A DNA stretch of 64,000 nucleotides from positions 186,001 through 250,000 of the forward strand of contig CAPN01000016.1 in assembly GCA_000333235.1 (NCBI GenBank). Reading direction: 5' to 3'. A program made the position numbers and the translations under genes. Below the pieces are notes generated by a model. It did not search any database. It was not told the origin of the DNA and saw nothing but the letters and a program-made list of their open reading frames with translations. Shown here piece by piece: positions 9,634 to 18,375 of the stretch (position 1 is its first letter; each line of letters opens with the position of its first letter). The DNA is from Pseudoalteromonas luteoviolacea B = ATCC 29581. Its GTDB lineage: Bacteria > Pseudomonadota > Gammaproteobacteria > Enterobacterales > Alteromonadaceae.

Positions 9634-11268
9634 ATGAATGTCTTAAGTCGACTTTCCATTTTGAAACGTTTAGCGTTGGTATTGTCTGTTGTCATTTTAG
9701 GTTTATTGATCTTAAGTATTACCAATCTCAAACTGCAATATTCAGCGCTAGAACGGTTGCAATATGAAAAAACTCAACATGTCGTTGAAAATGCGCATAG
9801 TTTAATCACCCACTACTATGATTTATATCGAGCAGGGAAACTCACAGAAGAAGACGCTCAGCAAAAAGCGCTCGAATCAATTGCTGCTTTACGCTATGAA
9901 GGTGACAACTATTTTTGGGTTAACGACTTTTCTCCAGCCATGGTCATGCACCCAATGAAACCAGAACTTAATGGCAAATCCTTGAGTAGCAATCAAGATC
10001 CAGATGGCAAACGGTTATTTGTAGAAATGGTTGAGGTTGTTGTCAAAGATGGCGCTGGATTTGTGCCCTACAAGTGGCCAAAACCTGGGCAAGAGAAACC
10101 AGTCGATAAAATTTCGTATGTTAAAGGTTTTAAACCTTGGCAATGGATTATTGGCTCGGGAGTTTACCTCGATACCATTAAAGCTAGCTTCGCGGAACTG
10201 CGAAATCACCTAATAATCAACGTTAGTTTAATCATCCTGATTGTGGGCGCGCTTAGTGTAGTGATTGGTCGCAGTATTGTTCAACCGATTAACCACGCGG
10301 TAAACATGATGAAAAGTATTGCTCAAGGTGAAGGAGACTTAACTCAGCGCTTAGAAGTAAAAGGCAAAGATGAAATCACTGAGCTCGCTTCCTATTTCAA
10401 TCTTTATACTGAAAAAATGCGCAGCAGCATAGCGAGTGTTGCAAACAACGCCAAAGAGGCTGATAAACTTGCTAATCATGTTGACAACGCGAGCCATAAA
10501 AACCTTCGCTTCATCGAGGAACAAAATGACAGTAGTCGCCAAATCGCGACTGCAGTAGAGCAAATGAGCCATCAGATCCGCGAAGTCAGTAATAATGCAA
10601 TTGAAGCAGACAACGCAGCTAAAGAAGCCATTGTTAATGCCACATCGGGTAAACAAGTCGTTGATAAAACAATTAAAGCCATTGAAAAGCTAACGCATAC
10701 GATTGAAGAAGTAAGCCAAGTCACGAGTGAACTCGCCACACAAACAAATACCATAGGCTCTGTACTTGATGTGATCCGCGGGATCTCGGAACAAACAAAT
10801 TTATTGGCGCTGAACGCAGCCATAGAAGCTGCTCGCGCTGGCGAACAAGGACGTGGATTTGCCGTTGTTGCTGATGAAGTACGCACGCTGGCTAGTCGAA
10901 CAGGTCAAAGTACCGATGAAATTCAAGTAATGATTGAGAAACTGCAGCAAGGCGCAAAAGCGGCCGTAAATGCGGTGACGCAAAGCCAAGCAATATCCAA
11001 AGATACGGTTAGCCAAGCCGCTGAGGCGAATACAGTATTAGAGGAAATAGAACGCCTTATTCATATTATTTCAGAAATGAATAGTCATATTGCGCATAGT
11101 GCAGATGAACAAAGTACCGTCGCGCAAGACGTAAACAAACGCATCTGCCAATTATCGGATTCAACGCACCATAGCTTAGATACAACGCAAGCACTCACAA
11201 GTGCAAGTGAACGATTGAAACGAGCTAGCCACGACTTGAACAACGTAGTGACTAGCTTCAAGATTTGA
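9634..11268 (+). CDS. Methyl-accepting chemotaxis protein (single Cache sensor)
   Basis: 544 residues: membrane segment at ~12-30; a periplasmic Cache-type domain at ~35-185 with [11 protein letters not shown] and [10 protein letters not shown], typical of sCache_2; a second membrane segment at ~192-212; HAMP at ~213-265; and a long cytoplasmic coiled coil. Its hairpin tip ([20 protein letters not shown]) is the contact site for CheA/CheW. There is no C-terminal CheR-binding pentapeptide. sCache_2 domains often bind small organic acids, but the ligand here is not predictable. ATG 9634 is chosen over an out-of-frame ATG four bases earlier because it is in frame and AAGGAG lies upstream. Confidence 0.92.
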   Translation: MNVLSRLSILKRLALVLSVVILGLLILSITNLKLQYSALERLQYEKTQHVVENAHSLITHYYDLYRAGKLTEEDAQQKALESIAALRYEGDNYFWVNDFSPAMVMHPMKPELNGKSLSSNQDPDGKRLFVEMVEVVVKDGAGFVPYKWPKPGQEKPVDKISYVKGFKPWQWIIGSGVYLDTIKASFAELRNHLIINVSLIILIVGALSVVIGRSIVQPINHAVNMMKSIAQGEGDLTQRLEVKGKDEITELASYFNLYTEKMRSSIASVANNAKEADKLANHVDNASHKNLRFIEEQNDSSRQIATAVEQMSHQIREVSNNAIEADNAAKEAIVNATSGKQVVDKTIKAIEKLTHTIEEVSQVTSELATQTNTIGSVLDVIRGISEQTNLLALNAAIEAARAGEQGRGFAVVADEVRTLASRTGQSTDEIQVMIEKLQQGAKAAVNAVTQSQAISKDTVSQAAEANTVLEEIERLIHIISEMNSHIAHSADEQSTVAQDVNKRICQLSDSTHHSLDTTQALTSASERLKRASHDLNNVVTSFKI

Positions 11269-11290
11269 AAACCTTAATCAGGGTATTATT

Positions 11291-12817
11291 TTAACAATAC
11301 CGAGCAAATAAACTGCTGATCGTTGCGGGCATAGGTTTACCATGCTGCCAATCGCCACCTTCTACACCACTTCCAGCTATATCCATATGAACATAAGGAA
11401 GTGGTTTTGTAGAACTCAGTCCGTGTTTATCTAATCCACCTACAATGCTCAAAAAGGCCATTGGGAATTGATGACCTCGCGCGGTCACTGCAGACGGAGC
11501 GTTATTACTCGATAGTACATCGTCCGCCAACGTTCGAGGTTTAACGAAATCAAAATCTTCACGACGACTGCGCGATACTTCCGCGCAATCTGCCCATAAA
11601 TCACCTTGTTCAACTAACTCTCTCGATACATTTGCAGCACGAGCTGGTCCATTTTCCACATAAGCACTATATGGTCCCATCGCTCTTGCAGCATGACCTG
11701 TTAAGGTCGCGACCGTAAACAAAACAGGATTGACTTCATTAAGTGCTTGGTCTTTCAGTTCACTAAGCAGATCCCCCATGGCTAATCGGCCTTCGGCATC
11801 TGTATTACCGATTCTCACACGTACTCCTTCGCGAGTATGCACAATTTCATCTGGCACAAAACAATCAGAACCAATGGAGTTTCTCACTACTGCTAAGTAT
11901 GCAACCACTTTAACCCCTTTAGGCTTATACTCTGCCACAGATTTCATAAAACCGGCCACACACGCTGCACCACCTTTGTCTCGACTCATACCCGCCATAA
12001 AACCACCGACTTTCAGATCGGCGCCGCCGGTATCATAAACAAGCCCCTTACCAACAAACATTAGCGTGCGCACCACTTCGTCACTCGGGTTATACGTCAT
12101 TTTAATCACGCAAGGATGATGGCGCTCTACGGCATACGAGGCACGAGCCACTGTGCCAAGCATGGGGTATTCTTTATCGAGTGTCGCTCTATCGCTTATC
12201 ACCTCAACTTCTACCGCACTGTCAGTAAAAGCCGCTTTGCAATACTGTGCAAAACGCATTGGTGCCATACGCTCAGGTTCAGTTCCACTGAGATCGCGCG
12301 CAACATAATGACCTGCAGCTAATGCATTTAGTCTTTCACAACGCGCATTATCTGCACCAATCAAAATAATTCGGTTAATTGGTTCAATAACATCACCTAA
12401 GTGCTCTCTTGCCTCTAAAGGTTGCCATAAACTCTGACAAGCGCCTAAATACGCAACATCAAGAGCATGTTGATAACGAGCATCAATATCAACACCCATA
12501 ATAGCAAGCGCTGGTGAAACCGCTCCCGCTGCTTTTGCTTCTTGAAACGCTAATTTCGCAGCATCATAAACTCGACGAACATCATCAAAATCACGATTCA
12601 GTGGGCCTGTTGGTGCTAAAATCAGTCGTTTACCTGGCACTTTCTCATGCACAAGCAAACTTACTTTCGTGTTTATTCTCGCATCCACATTCAGATATGG
12701 CTGCACAATGGCGTTAAGTTCATCGTTTAATGAAGCTGAGTTAGCGCAAATGACGATAAGTGCATCAGCCTGACTTGGAAATAAATCTACTGCGGGATAT
12801 GCAATTGGAAAAGACAT
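11291..12817 (-). CDS. Leucyl aminopeptidase family (M17) metallopeptidase
   Basis: 508 residues. The C-terminal catalytic half carries the M17 signatures YDTGGADLK near residue 260 and NTDAEGRL near residue 340, which provide the two-metal site and bicarbonate-binding Arg. The N-terminal half is the usual macro-like domain. The family removes N-terminal residues from peptides in the cytoplasm. Its neighbour cstA imports peptides, so the two fit a peptide-utilisation cluster together with the S9 and M49 enzymes. The start is odd: the ATG abuts a terminator-like hairpin and has no clear ribosome binding site. Confidence 0.88.
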   Translation of the reverse strand: MSFPIAYPAVDLFPSQADALIVICANSASLNDELNAIVQPYLNVDARINTKVSLLVHEKVPGKRLILAPTGPLNRDFDDVRRVYDAAKLAFQEAKAAGAVSPALAIMGVDIDARYQHALDVAYLGACQSLWQPLEAREHLGDVIEPINRIILIGADNARCERLNALAAGHYVARDLSGTEPERMAPMRFAQYCKAAFTDSAVEVEVISDRATLDKEYPMLGTVARASYAVERHHPCVIKMTYNPSDEVVRTLMFVGKGLVYDTGGADLKVGGFMAGMSRDKGGAACVAGFMKSVAEYKPKGVKVVAYLAVVRNSIGSDCFVPDEIVHTREGVRVRIGNTDAEGRLAMGDLLSELKDQALNEVNPVLFTVATLTGHAARAMGPYSAYVENGPARAANVSRELVEQGDLWADCAEVSRSRREDFDFVKPRTLADDVLSSNNAPSAVTARGHQFPMAFLSIVGGLDKHGLSSTKPLPYVHMDIAGSGVEGGDWQHGKPMPATISSLFARYC

Positions 12818-12846
12818 AAAAAAGGCCCTGTATGAGAGATAGGGCC
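12818..12846 (-). terminator. Terminator of cstA touching the M17 peptidase start
   Basis: On the minus strand a GGCCCT/AGGGCC stem (12841-12846 and 12824-12829) with an 11-base loop is followed by six U residues at 12823-12818. The next three bases are the ATG of the aminopeptidase at 12817. It should end cstA transcription, or act as an attenuator for the next gene. Confidence 0.75.
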
Positions 12847-12880
12847 CAAATTATCAAGCAAACGGTAAGAGATTACAAAC

Positions 12881-14572
12881 TTACGAGTTGGATCCCATTA
12901 CCGCTTCACTCGGCTTATTTTTGTGTTTTGAAATCACCGACCACGCTTCTAACATAACCAGTACACTCACCACCAAAACAACTAAGTCAAGCGTTACCAG
13001 TAACCAGTTACCTTGTTCATAATATTCAACTAATTTAATGATACCAGCAAAAAACGCCATCACTAAAACAAAGCTCATTGGGATTAAGGTATATTTAGCC
13101 GGTCGTCCAAGTTTAATGAGATACACAGAAATAACCAACAAAGTTAAGCTTGCGAGAATTTGGTTCGTTGAGCCAAATAAAGGCCAAATGATCATACCGC
13201 CGCTACCTGATGCTCCACCCGCTCCAAATGCCAATAATAAACAACAAGCGACTGCAACTAACGTCGCAACGATGCCATTTTTTAACACTGGAATTTGATA
13301 AATATCCCCCCACTCCTGAATAATATAACGCTGTAAACGGACGCCAGAGTCCATTGTGGTTCCGGCAAACAAGACCACCATTACCGCCAGTAAAGTAGAA
13401 GAAATTTCACTCGGGATCCCCCAACCTGCTTGGATCATATTTGAGCCACCGGTAATAAACGCACCAACACTTCCCGCACCTAAATGACTATAGATCTCAT
13501 GCCATTGCTCAGGTGTAACCGCGAGCATCACACCGCTCACCGCTACGAGTGTAATTAATGCAAGAGAGCCTTCACCAACAGCCCCTAAATAACCAACAAA
13601 TCGTCCGTCTGTTTCTTTGTTTAATTGTTTAGACGATGTACCTGAAGACACGATACCGTGAAAACCAGACACTGCACCGCAAGCAATCGTAACGAATAAC
13701 AGCGGAATGATACTTGGTGTGTTTACCGCTGTTTCAGTATTAAATGCAGGCGCGGTAATATCGGGCATCACGACAAAAACCGCACCGTAGAGCAGCACCA
13801 GACCAACCAACAACTGCATACCATTAATGAAATCTCGCGGCTGTAATAACATCCAAACAGGCAATAATGAGGCTACGGCTGCATAAACAAAAAGAATCAG
13901 GATCCAGTTTGCTTTGTCGCTCAAACCAAACATCTCTGTTGGCAGTGCGAGCGGCATGCCTGATCCCATATAAATAGTCGCATATAATACCGCAACGCCA
14001 ATCGCAATTAACGGCATCATTGGGACATTACGCTTTAATAGAAACCCTATTACCACAGCCACTGCAATCGCTGACCATGCAGGAAAAACGGCACTCGGGT
14101 TTGCAACAAATGAGTTGGCAATCACCACTCCAAATACCGCATTCACCATCAATAGTACCAAGAAAACAACCACCATGAACAAGGCTCTTGTGCGCTTACC
14201 GATGACCGTTTCAGACAGGGCTCCCATCGACTTACCTTTATGACGAGCACTTGCCCAAAGCGCCCCCATATCGTGAACTCCGGCAAAGAAAATCGTCCCA
14301 AGCACCACCCACAGCACAGCTGGGACCCAGCCCCAATAAACTGCAATTGCAGGCCCAACAATTGGCGCTGCACCTGCTACGGAAGTAAAATGATGCCCCC
14401 ATAAAACCAGTTTATTGGTTGGTACATAGTCTGTACCATCATTTAATTCGTGAGCTGGCGTAACAAAGTTATCGTCCATCTTAAAGATTTTTTCAGCAAT
14501 AAACTTTGAATAAACAAACCACCCAAACAGCATACCAAGTATGCCGACTAGCACGATCATAATGGATTGCAT
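12881..14572 (-). CDS. cstA: Carbon starvation protein CstA family peptide transporter
   Basis: 563 residues with roughly 15 membrane segments. The conserved N-terminal block DYVPTNKLVLWGHHFTSVAG and the GVHDMGALWAS segment are diagnostic of CstA. It is shorter than E. coli CstA (about 700 residues), as in the compact subfamily found in many marine bacteria. CstA proteins import peptides or pyruvate under carbon limitation. The M17 aminopeptidase lies directly downstream on the same strand, separated by a terminator. Confidence 0.9.
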   Translation of the reverse strand: MQSIMIVLVGILGMLFGWFVYSKFIAEKIFKMDDNFVTPAHELNDGTDYVPTNKLVLWGHHFTSVAGAAPIVGPAIAVYWGWVPAVLWVVLGTIFFAGVHDMGALWASARHKGKSMGALSETVIGKRTRALFMVVVFLVLLMVNAVFGVVIANSFVANPSAVFPAWSAIAVAVVIGFLLKRNVPMMPLIAIGVAVLYATIYMGSGMPLALPTEMFGLSDKANWILILFVYAAVASLLPVWMLLQPRDFINGMQLLVGLVLLYGAVFVVMPDITAPAFNTETAVNTPSIIPLLFVTIACGAVSGFHGIVSSGTSSKQLNKETDGRFVGYLGAVGEGSLALITLVAVSGVMLAVTPEQWHEIYSHLGAGSVGAFITGGSNMIQAGWGIPSEISSTLLAVMVVLFAGTTMDSGVRLQRYIIQEWGDIYQIPVLKNGIVATLVAVACCLLLAFGAGGASGSGGMIIWPLFGSTNQILASLTLLVISVYLIKLGRPAKYTLIPMSFVLVMAFFAGIIKLVEYYEQGNWLLVTLDLVVLVVSVLVMLEAWSVISKHKNKPSEAVMGSNS

Positions 14573-14715
14573 ACGTGTTCCTTTTTGTTATTAATTTAAC
14601 CAAATCAATTCACGCTAGCACAGTGTTTAAAAATAACACTAATCATTTAGTCTAATTTAAAGAAGGTGATTAGACCCAAAATCAACCGGTGCCTGTTCAG
14701 GATGGGCGATCATGA

Positions 14716-15483
14716 CTAAAACAAACCGAGTTGGTTTTGATGGAGGCCACTTTGATTGTCTACTTCGTTTAGACCAACTTGAAGCCCAAGTAAACGCACT
14801 GGCTTGTTGCGACGTTTCTCTAGTATGCAATTAAGTAAAAAAGCGAGTTGTTCGGAATCGAGTTTATGGGATTGGCATTCTTTGGTGGTTTGCTGAAAAT
14901 CATGATACTTCACTTTCACACCCAACTTCGAAATAGTGCGAGTTTTAAGTACATTGATCAATCGCTTTTCCAACTCAGGAAGAAGTGTCTCTGTTAGCAC
15001 GGCATGTAATAAAGGGGGCTCAATTAAATCTGTTTCAAAGGTGGTTTCAACCCCTACCGATTTTCTCACTCGCTCAGTAACGACTTCGCGACTGTCTAAA
15101 CCATTGCAACGTTGCCAAAGCACCGCTCCAAATTTCCCAAGTTGCTTTACTAACACAAGTTGATCGAATGCTTTTACATCTTTTCCATATTCCAACCCCA
15201 TGGCAAGCAGCTTTTCGTAGGTGACTTTCCCCACACCTGGAATTTTTCGTAGCGGTAACGCATCAATAAACGACTGAACTTCATGAGGCGGGATCACAAA
15301 TTGACCGTTCGGCTTATTCTCGTCGCTTGCAATTTTAGCTAGAAATTTAATTGGCGCGATACCCGCGCTGGCCGTGAGACCCGTCTCGTAAAAAATATCT
15401 TCACGTATTTTTTGCGCAATTAGCGTCGCGCTACCTTTACAAAGTGTGCAGTCACTTACATCGAGATAGGCCTCATCCACCAT
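14716..15483 (-). pseudogene. dinB: dinB C-terminal fragment (DNA polymerase IV), split by island
   Basis: This is the C-terminal ~250 residues of Pol IV, from the catalytic DEAYLDVS motif through the helix-hairpin-helix (RKIPGVGKVTYEKL), the little-finger domain (VGVETTFETDL) and a C-terminal QLGLF, which matches the beta-clamp binding motif. The missing first ~103 residues lie 24 kb away at 39340-39675. The reading frame extends six bases into the island end, which supplies an ATG at 15483; there is no obvious ribosome binding site or promoter. The fragment lacks the first catalytic Asp, so it cannot be an active polymerase by itself. Confidence 0.93.
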
Positions 15484-15487
15484 AACA
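15472..15487. other. Left attachment junction (attL) of the island
   Basis: CTCATC (15472-15477) is the complement of the dinB codons GAT GAG, followed by the element-end sequence CACCATAACA (15478-15487). The right junction has the same arrangement in inverse orientation: GATGAA and then CACCTTCACA, with 8 of 10 end bases identical. This fits a six-base crossover between inverted core sites. The exact boundary is inferred from comparing the two junctions. Confidence 0.75.
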
Positions 15488-15976
15488 CTTCATTAGATGA
15501 GAAAAGTGATTAACCGATTATATTTAAATATATTTTTAAAGACCAACGGTTCTCATGTTCTAATTACCAAAAGTTGAGAATACTCAGTTAGGATTCTCAA
15601 CTTTTACTGAGAAATTTGCCAAAATATATGAAAAGTGCATAGACGTTCTGCTTCCATAGTGATTTGAAAAGAACGAAATCAATGCAAATTTTTTTAGATT
15701 ATATTTTATGTTGTCATTAATAAGCCAGAGAATAGCATGAACATGATTACTTTCTATCATGGCTAACACCTTAAGTGGCTGTTTAAAAGTATTTAATTTT
15801 TAAAAATTATTTTCGTAAGCGCAAATATAATAGGCTGCCGGATAAACCCAAAGAAATTATGTACTTACCCCAGATCACGAACACTTTTATCATTCCGTAA
15901 TGCTCATTGTGTATTATTTACTTTATAAATCAATAGGTTAATATTGGTTGCGCGATTAAAATAATAAGATACAAAC
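15488..15976. repeat. Gene-free left end of the island with TGAGAA repeats
   Basis: I see no convincing gene here. The hexamer TGAGAA or its complement occurs five times in alternating orientation: 15498, 15550, 15575, 15594 and 15608. Two of them form a perfect 13-bp inverted repeat, 15569-15581 and 15593-15605, with an 11-base loop. The same ATTCTCAACTTT sequence recurs near the right end at 39313-39324. These are plausible arm-type binding sites for the recombinases. The remainder (15620-15976) is A/T-rich and shows only a short, unsupported minus-strand reading frame. Confidence 0.7.
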
Positions 15977-16624
15977 ATGAAAGAAGATAAATTGCCCGTC
16001 GAGTCGATAGAAGAGCTAAATAGAACATTGCGGTCTTTTCCAGAACCAGACTATGCACTACAACTGCCCCAAAACGCAAAAGGTTATGCAGTAATTGGCA
16101 ACTGCAATGGAGCTAGAGAACAGCGTTTAATAAATGAAATAATAAATAAAACCCCACCTTTTAAAAAGGTTTTCATTGTCTACGAACAGCCACTTAATGC
16201 TTCTCCTGATTTTATCGCAGAGCATTATAGTAACCCGATAGAACGAGTTATTACGTTGGATGAAATGACTGAGGTAACGGGCGGCATTATTAATTTGGAT
16301 TGGACTATACCATCTCGCCTCAAAATACTTCTGACGCTTATCAATGCTATGTCTGATGAGTGCGTTGTTTTTTTCGCAACAGGCAGTTTTGCAGAACAAG
16401 TAAAAGAACGAGTACGTTTAGTAGCTCACCTTTGCGATAAAATAGTCATTTCATTGAACAAGCAAAAGCCAAATTCACTTCGTGCAGGTTGGTTTCTCTC
16501 TCATGATCCAAGTATGGAACGAGCAAATTTCGCCTGTTGGGAGAAAGTAAATACAGAAGAAGGCTATCAATACAATTTATCTGTATTGTCATCTGACCAA
16601 ATGAAGCAATTGAATGTTGCCTAA
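15977..16624 (+). CDS. Unknown island protein, 215 aa
   Basis: I do not recognise this protein. It appears to be a soluble alpha/beta protein without signal peptide or membrane segment. Hydrophobic strands such as KGYAVIGNCNG (residues ~35-45), KKVFIVYEQ and ECVVFFATGSF alternate with helices, giving a Rossmann-like look, but no nucleotide-binding motif is clear. It is the first gene from the left end of the island. It is followed on the same strand, 45 bp later, by the phosphatase-like gene with an operator palindrome between them. Confidence 0.7.
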   Translation: MKEDKLPVESIEELNRTLRSFPEPDYALQLPQNAKGYAVIGNCNGAREQRLINEIINKTPPFKKVFIVYEQPLNASPDFIAEHYSNPIERVITLDEMTEVTGGIINLDWTIPSRLKILLTLINAMSDECVVFFATGSFAEQVKERVRLVAHLCDKIVISLNKQKPNSLRAGWFLSHDPSMERANFACWEKVNTEEGYQYNLSVLSSDQMKQLNVA

Positions 16625-16652
16625 TCTGTGCAATTATAATTTGTTATATTTT

Positions 16653-16665
16653 GTTAGTAGGTAAC
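16653..16665. promoter_or_regulatory. Island operator palindrome 1
   Basis: GTTAGTAGGTAAC matches the island consensus GTTASNNRGTAAC. It ends four bases before the ATG of the phosphatase-like gene and overlaps its likely ribosome binding site (TAGG). Binding here would block transcription or translation start of that gene. Confidence 0.6.
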
Positions 16666-16669
16666 GTAA

Positions 16670-17014
16670 ATGAACGTATTATTTCTATGCACCTCTAACG
16701 TTAATCGAAGTCGCACTGCTCAAGAGCTTTTCAGCGCAATTGATAAAGCAAGTAAATACCAATCGGCAGGTTTAAGCAAAAAATATGTTGAAAAAGCTGG
16801 TACAACGCTTTGCACTGAAGAGTTGCTAGGCTGGGCTGACAAGATATATATCTTCGAAGATTTTCATTTAGAAAGAATTATTCATTACACTGGCAAAATA
16901 CATCTTCATAAAATTACAAATCTAAAAATTGAAGACAAATACAAGTATTTTCAACGAGAATTAGTATTGTTGCTACTACAAAAATTATTTAGAAACAGTA
17001 ATGTTATCGTTTAG
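16670..17014 (+). CDS. Low-molecular-weight protein-tyrosine-phosphatase-like protein
   Basis: 114 residues. The N-terminus LFLCTSNVNRSRT contains the phosphatase P-loop CX5RS with Cys7 and Arg13, the catalytic signature of LMW phosphotyrosine phosphatases (and the related arsenate reductase fold). The usual DP general-acid motif near the C-terminus is not evident, and the protein is shorter than typical members (about 150 residues), so substrate and activity are uncertain. It ends overlapping the convergent 99-residue gene by four bases. An operator palindrome lies directly before its start. Confidence 0.65.
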   Translation: MNVLFLCTSNVNRSRTAQELFSAIDKASKYQSAGLSKKYVEKAGTTLCTEELLGWADKIYIFEDFHLERIIHYTGKIHLHKITNLKIEDKYKYFQRELVLLLLQKLFRNSNVIV

Positions 17015-17310
17015 CTTTTGCTATCGAGCATCTCAATCAGCTCATCATAATCATGTTGGGCTGTATAGCTTATTGATAATTCATGCTTGTACTTAATGTC
17101 GTGAATAATCATAAAGTCATTATTACGTGTGACTTGCTGATCTAATTTTTTGATAAAAAACTCTGAAATATAAAACTGATAATTATCGAAAACACTTATA
17201 CTTTTAAAGCTATGAGAAGGCTGTTTCTGCTGATAAATCTCATTAAACTCAGACATTAATGAAAGCAGCTTGCGCTTACGTTTTTGAGCATTTAGGTTAA
17301 TCACTCTCAT
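17011..17310 (-). CDS. Unknown small protein, 99 aa
   Basis: I do not recognise it. It has a basic N-terminus (QKRKRKLL) and a mixed alpha/beta remainder, with no signal peptide or cysteine pair. It is transcribed towards the phosphatase-like gene and the two stop codons overlap. AAAGGGGAC lies just upstream of the start codon, supporting translation. Function cannot be inferred. Confidence 0.55.
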   Translation of the reverse strand: MRVINLNAQKRKRKLLSLMSEFNEIYQQKQPSHSFKSISVFDNYQFYISEFFIKKLDQQVTRNNDFMIIHDIKYKHELSISYTAQHDYDELIEMLDSKS

Positions 17311-17560
17311 ATTGTCCCCTTTAATTGCTTTTAGTCTGATATCTCTATGAAAGAGTTAAAATCAATTTTTTTGATTCCTCAACCTGTGATATGACAATGT
17401 ATTACGTTATCCAACAATGGAGAGTGATTCCAGCAGTTCAAACTATCCTAATTCTTTGATATTCAATGTTGTACTTTGTAATATATTTGACTCTGTTGCC
17501 TCAATTCCTTATCGATACGATTATCAAGTAACGGAAGCATTTTGTACAAAGACAAATATC

Positions 17561-17573
17561 GTTAGTCAGTAAC
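17561..17573. promoter_or_regulatory. Island operator palindrome 2
   Basis: GTTAGTCAGTAAC fits the consensus GTTASNNRGTAAC and lies 19 bp before the nuclease start codon. A weaker relative (ATTATCAAGTAAC, 17520-17532) sits 41 bp upstream, so the nuclease promoter region may bind two repressor units. Confidence 0.6.
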
Positions 17574-17592
17574 GGTAATTAATGGAGTAGTT

Positions 17593-18324
17593 ATGAAAAA
17601 AATATTTTGTTTATTTGTACTTGTATTTTCAGCAGTTCTTCAAGCTGATACTAAATCATTGGTTTATATCAATTATGATAGCTGGCAGATCTGGTACAAT
17701 TGCGAAAAAAGGGGGTATGAATATTTTCATTACACAACGGTTAAAGATGAAGGAAATTTGTCTCGTTTTTCTCCATTCCATCAAGAAGATTCTCTTCCTG
17801 AAAACTGTCGTCAATTTTCGACTTCGCCATATCGTACAGATGAAGATAACCCTAAATTTGATAGAGGACATGGTGTACACCAAAATATTTGGGACCACTC
17901 CAAAGAGCTTATGGAAAGATCTAACAGTATGGCTAATATTGTCCCCCAAGCCAGTTACCTAAACCGCTATGGTGTTTGGCGTAAGACAGAAGAACTTACG
18001 GAATGTTATAGGGACTTAGGAAAAGTTGAAGTTTGGGGAGGTGTCATATGGGGTGACAACACCAGTAATGATTACTTTTTAAAGTCTCATGGCGTTGTTA
18101 CACCAGATTTTTTATGGAAAGTAATAATTCTACCCAACAAAGAAACTTATGCATGGCTTATGCCTAATGATGACACTCCAAAAGCACAACTGATTAATGA
18201 TTATTTGATTTCACCTAAAGAGCTAAGCCAAAAAGTAAAATTAGATTTTAAACTTTCAGAAAAAGAACTTAATGAAGTGGACATATCTTCACCCAAAAGA
18301 CCAAAGGGATGTTCTCTTAAATAA
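17593..18324 (+). CDS. Secreted DNA/RNA non-specific endonuclease
   Basis: 243 residues with a cleavable signal peptide (about residues 1-19, ending LQA). The catalytic signature DRGH is at residues 90-93, with His93 as the general base. NRYGVW at residues 124-129 provides the expected metal-binding Asn124, as in Serratia nuclease. These enzymes degrade DNA and RNA without strong sequence preference after export. Here it could serve in nutrient scavenging, biofilm DNA turnover or degradation of incoming DNA in the periplasm. It is preceded by one good and one weak operator palindrome and ends in a bidirectional terminator. Confidence 0.88.
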   Translation: MKKIFCLFVLVFSAVLQADTKSLVYINYDSWQIWYNCEKRGYEYFHYTTVKDEGNLSRFSPFHQEDSLPENCRQFSTSPYRTDEDNPKFDRGHGVHQNIWDHSKELMERSNSMANIVPQASYLNRYGVWRKTEELTECYRDLGKVEVWGGVIWGDNTSNDYFLKSHGVVTPDFLWKVIILPNKETYAWLMPNDDTPKAQLINDYLISPKELSQKVKLDFKLSEKELNEVDISSPKRPKGCSLK

Positions 18325-18341
18325 TAATGATATGAAATTAA

Positions 18342-18366
18342 AAAAGGAAAGCTACGCTTTCCTTTT
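18342..18366. terminator. Bidirectional terminator after the nuclease gene
   Basis: A perfect 11-bp inverted repeat (18342-18352 and 18356-18366) with a three-base loop, flanked by A-run and T-run, lies between the convergent nuclease and TerB-like genes. Confidence 0.85.
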
Positions 18367-18375
18367 AACTGAATA

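Noticed and set aside
12990..13012. GTTAC/GTAAC pair inside cstA as another island operator
   Set aside because: The spacing is two bases instead of three and it lies inside a coding region outside the island.
14716..15483. C-terminal dinB fragment as a working gene in its own right
   Set aside because: It lacks the first catalytic Asp and most of the fingers, and its ATG comes from the element end without a ribosome binding site.
15584..15769. Short minus-strand reading frame of 61 codons at the island's left end
   Set aside because: Low-complexity A/T-rich DNA, no ribosome binding site, overlaps the recombinase-site repeats.
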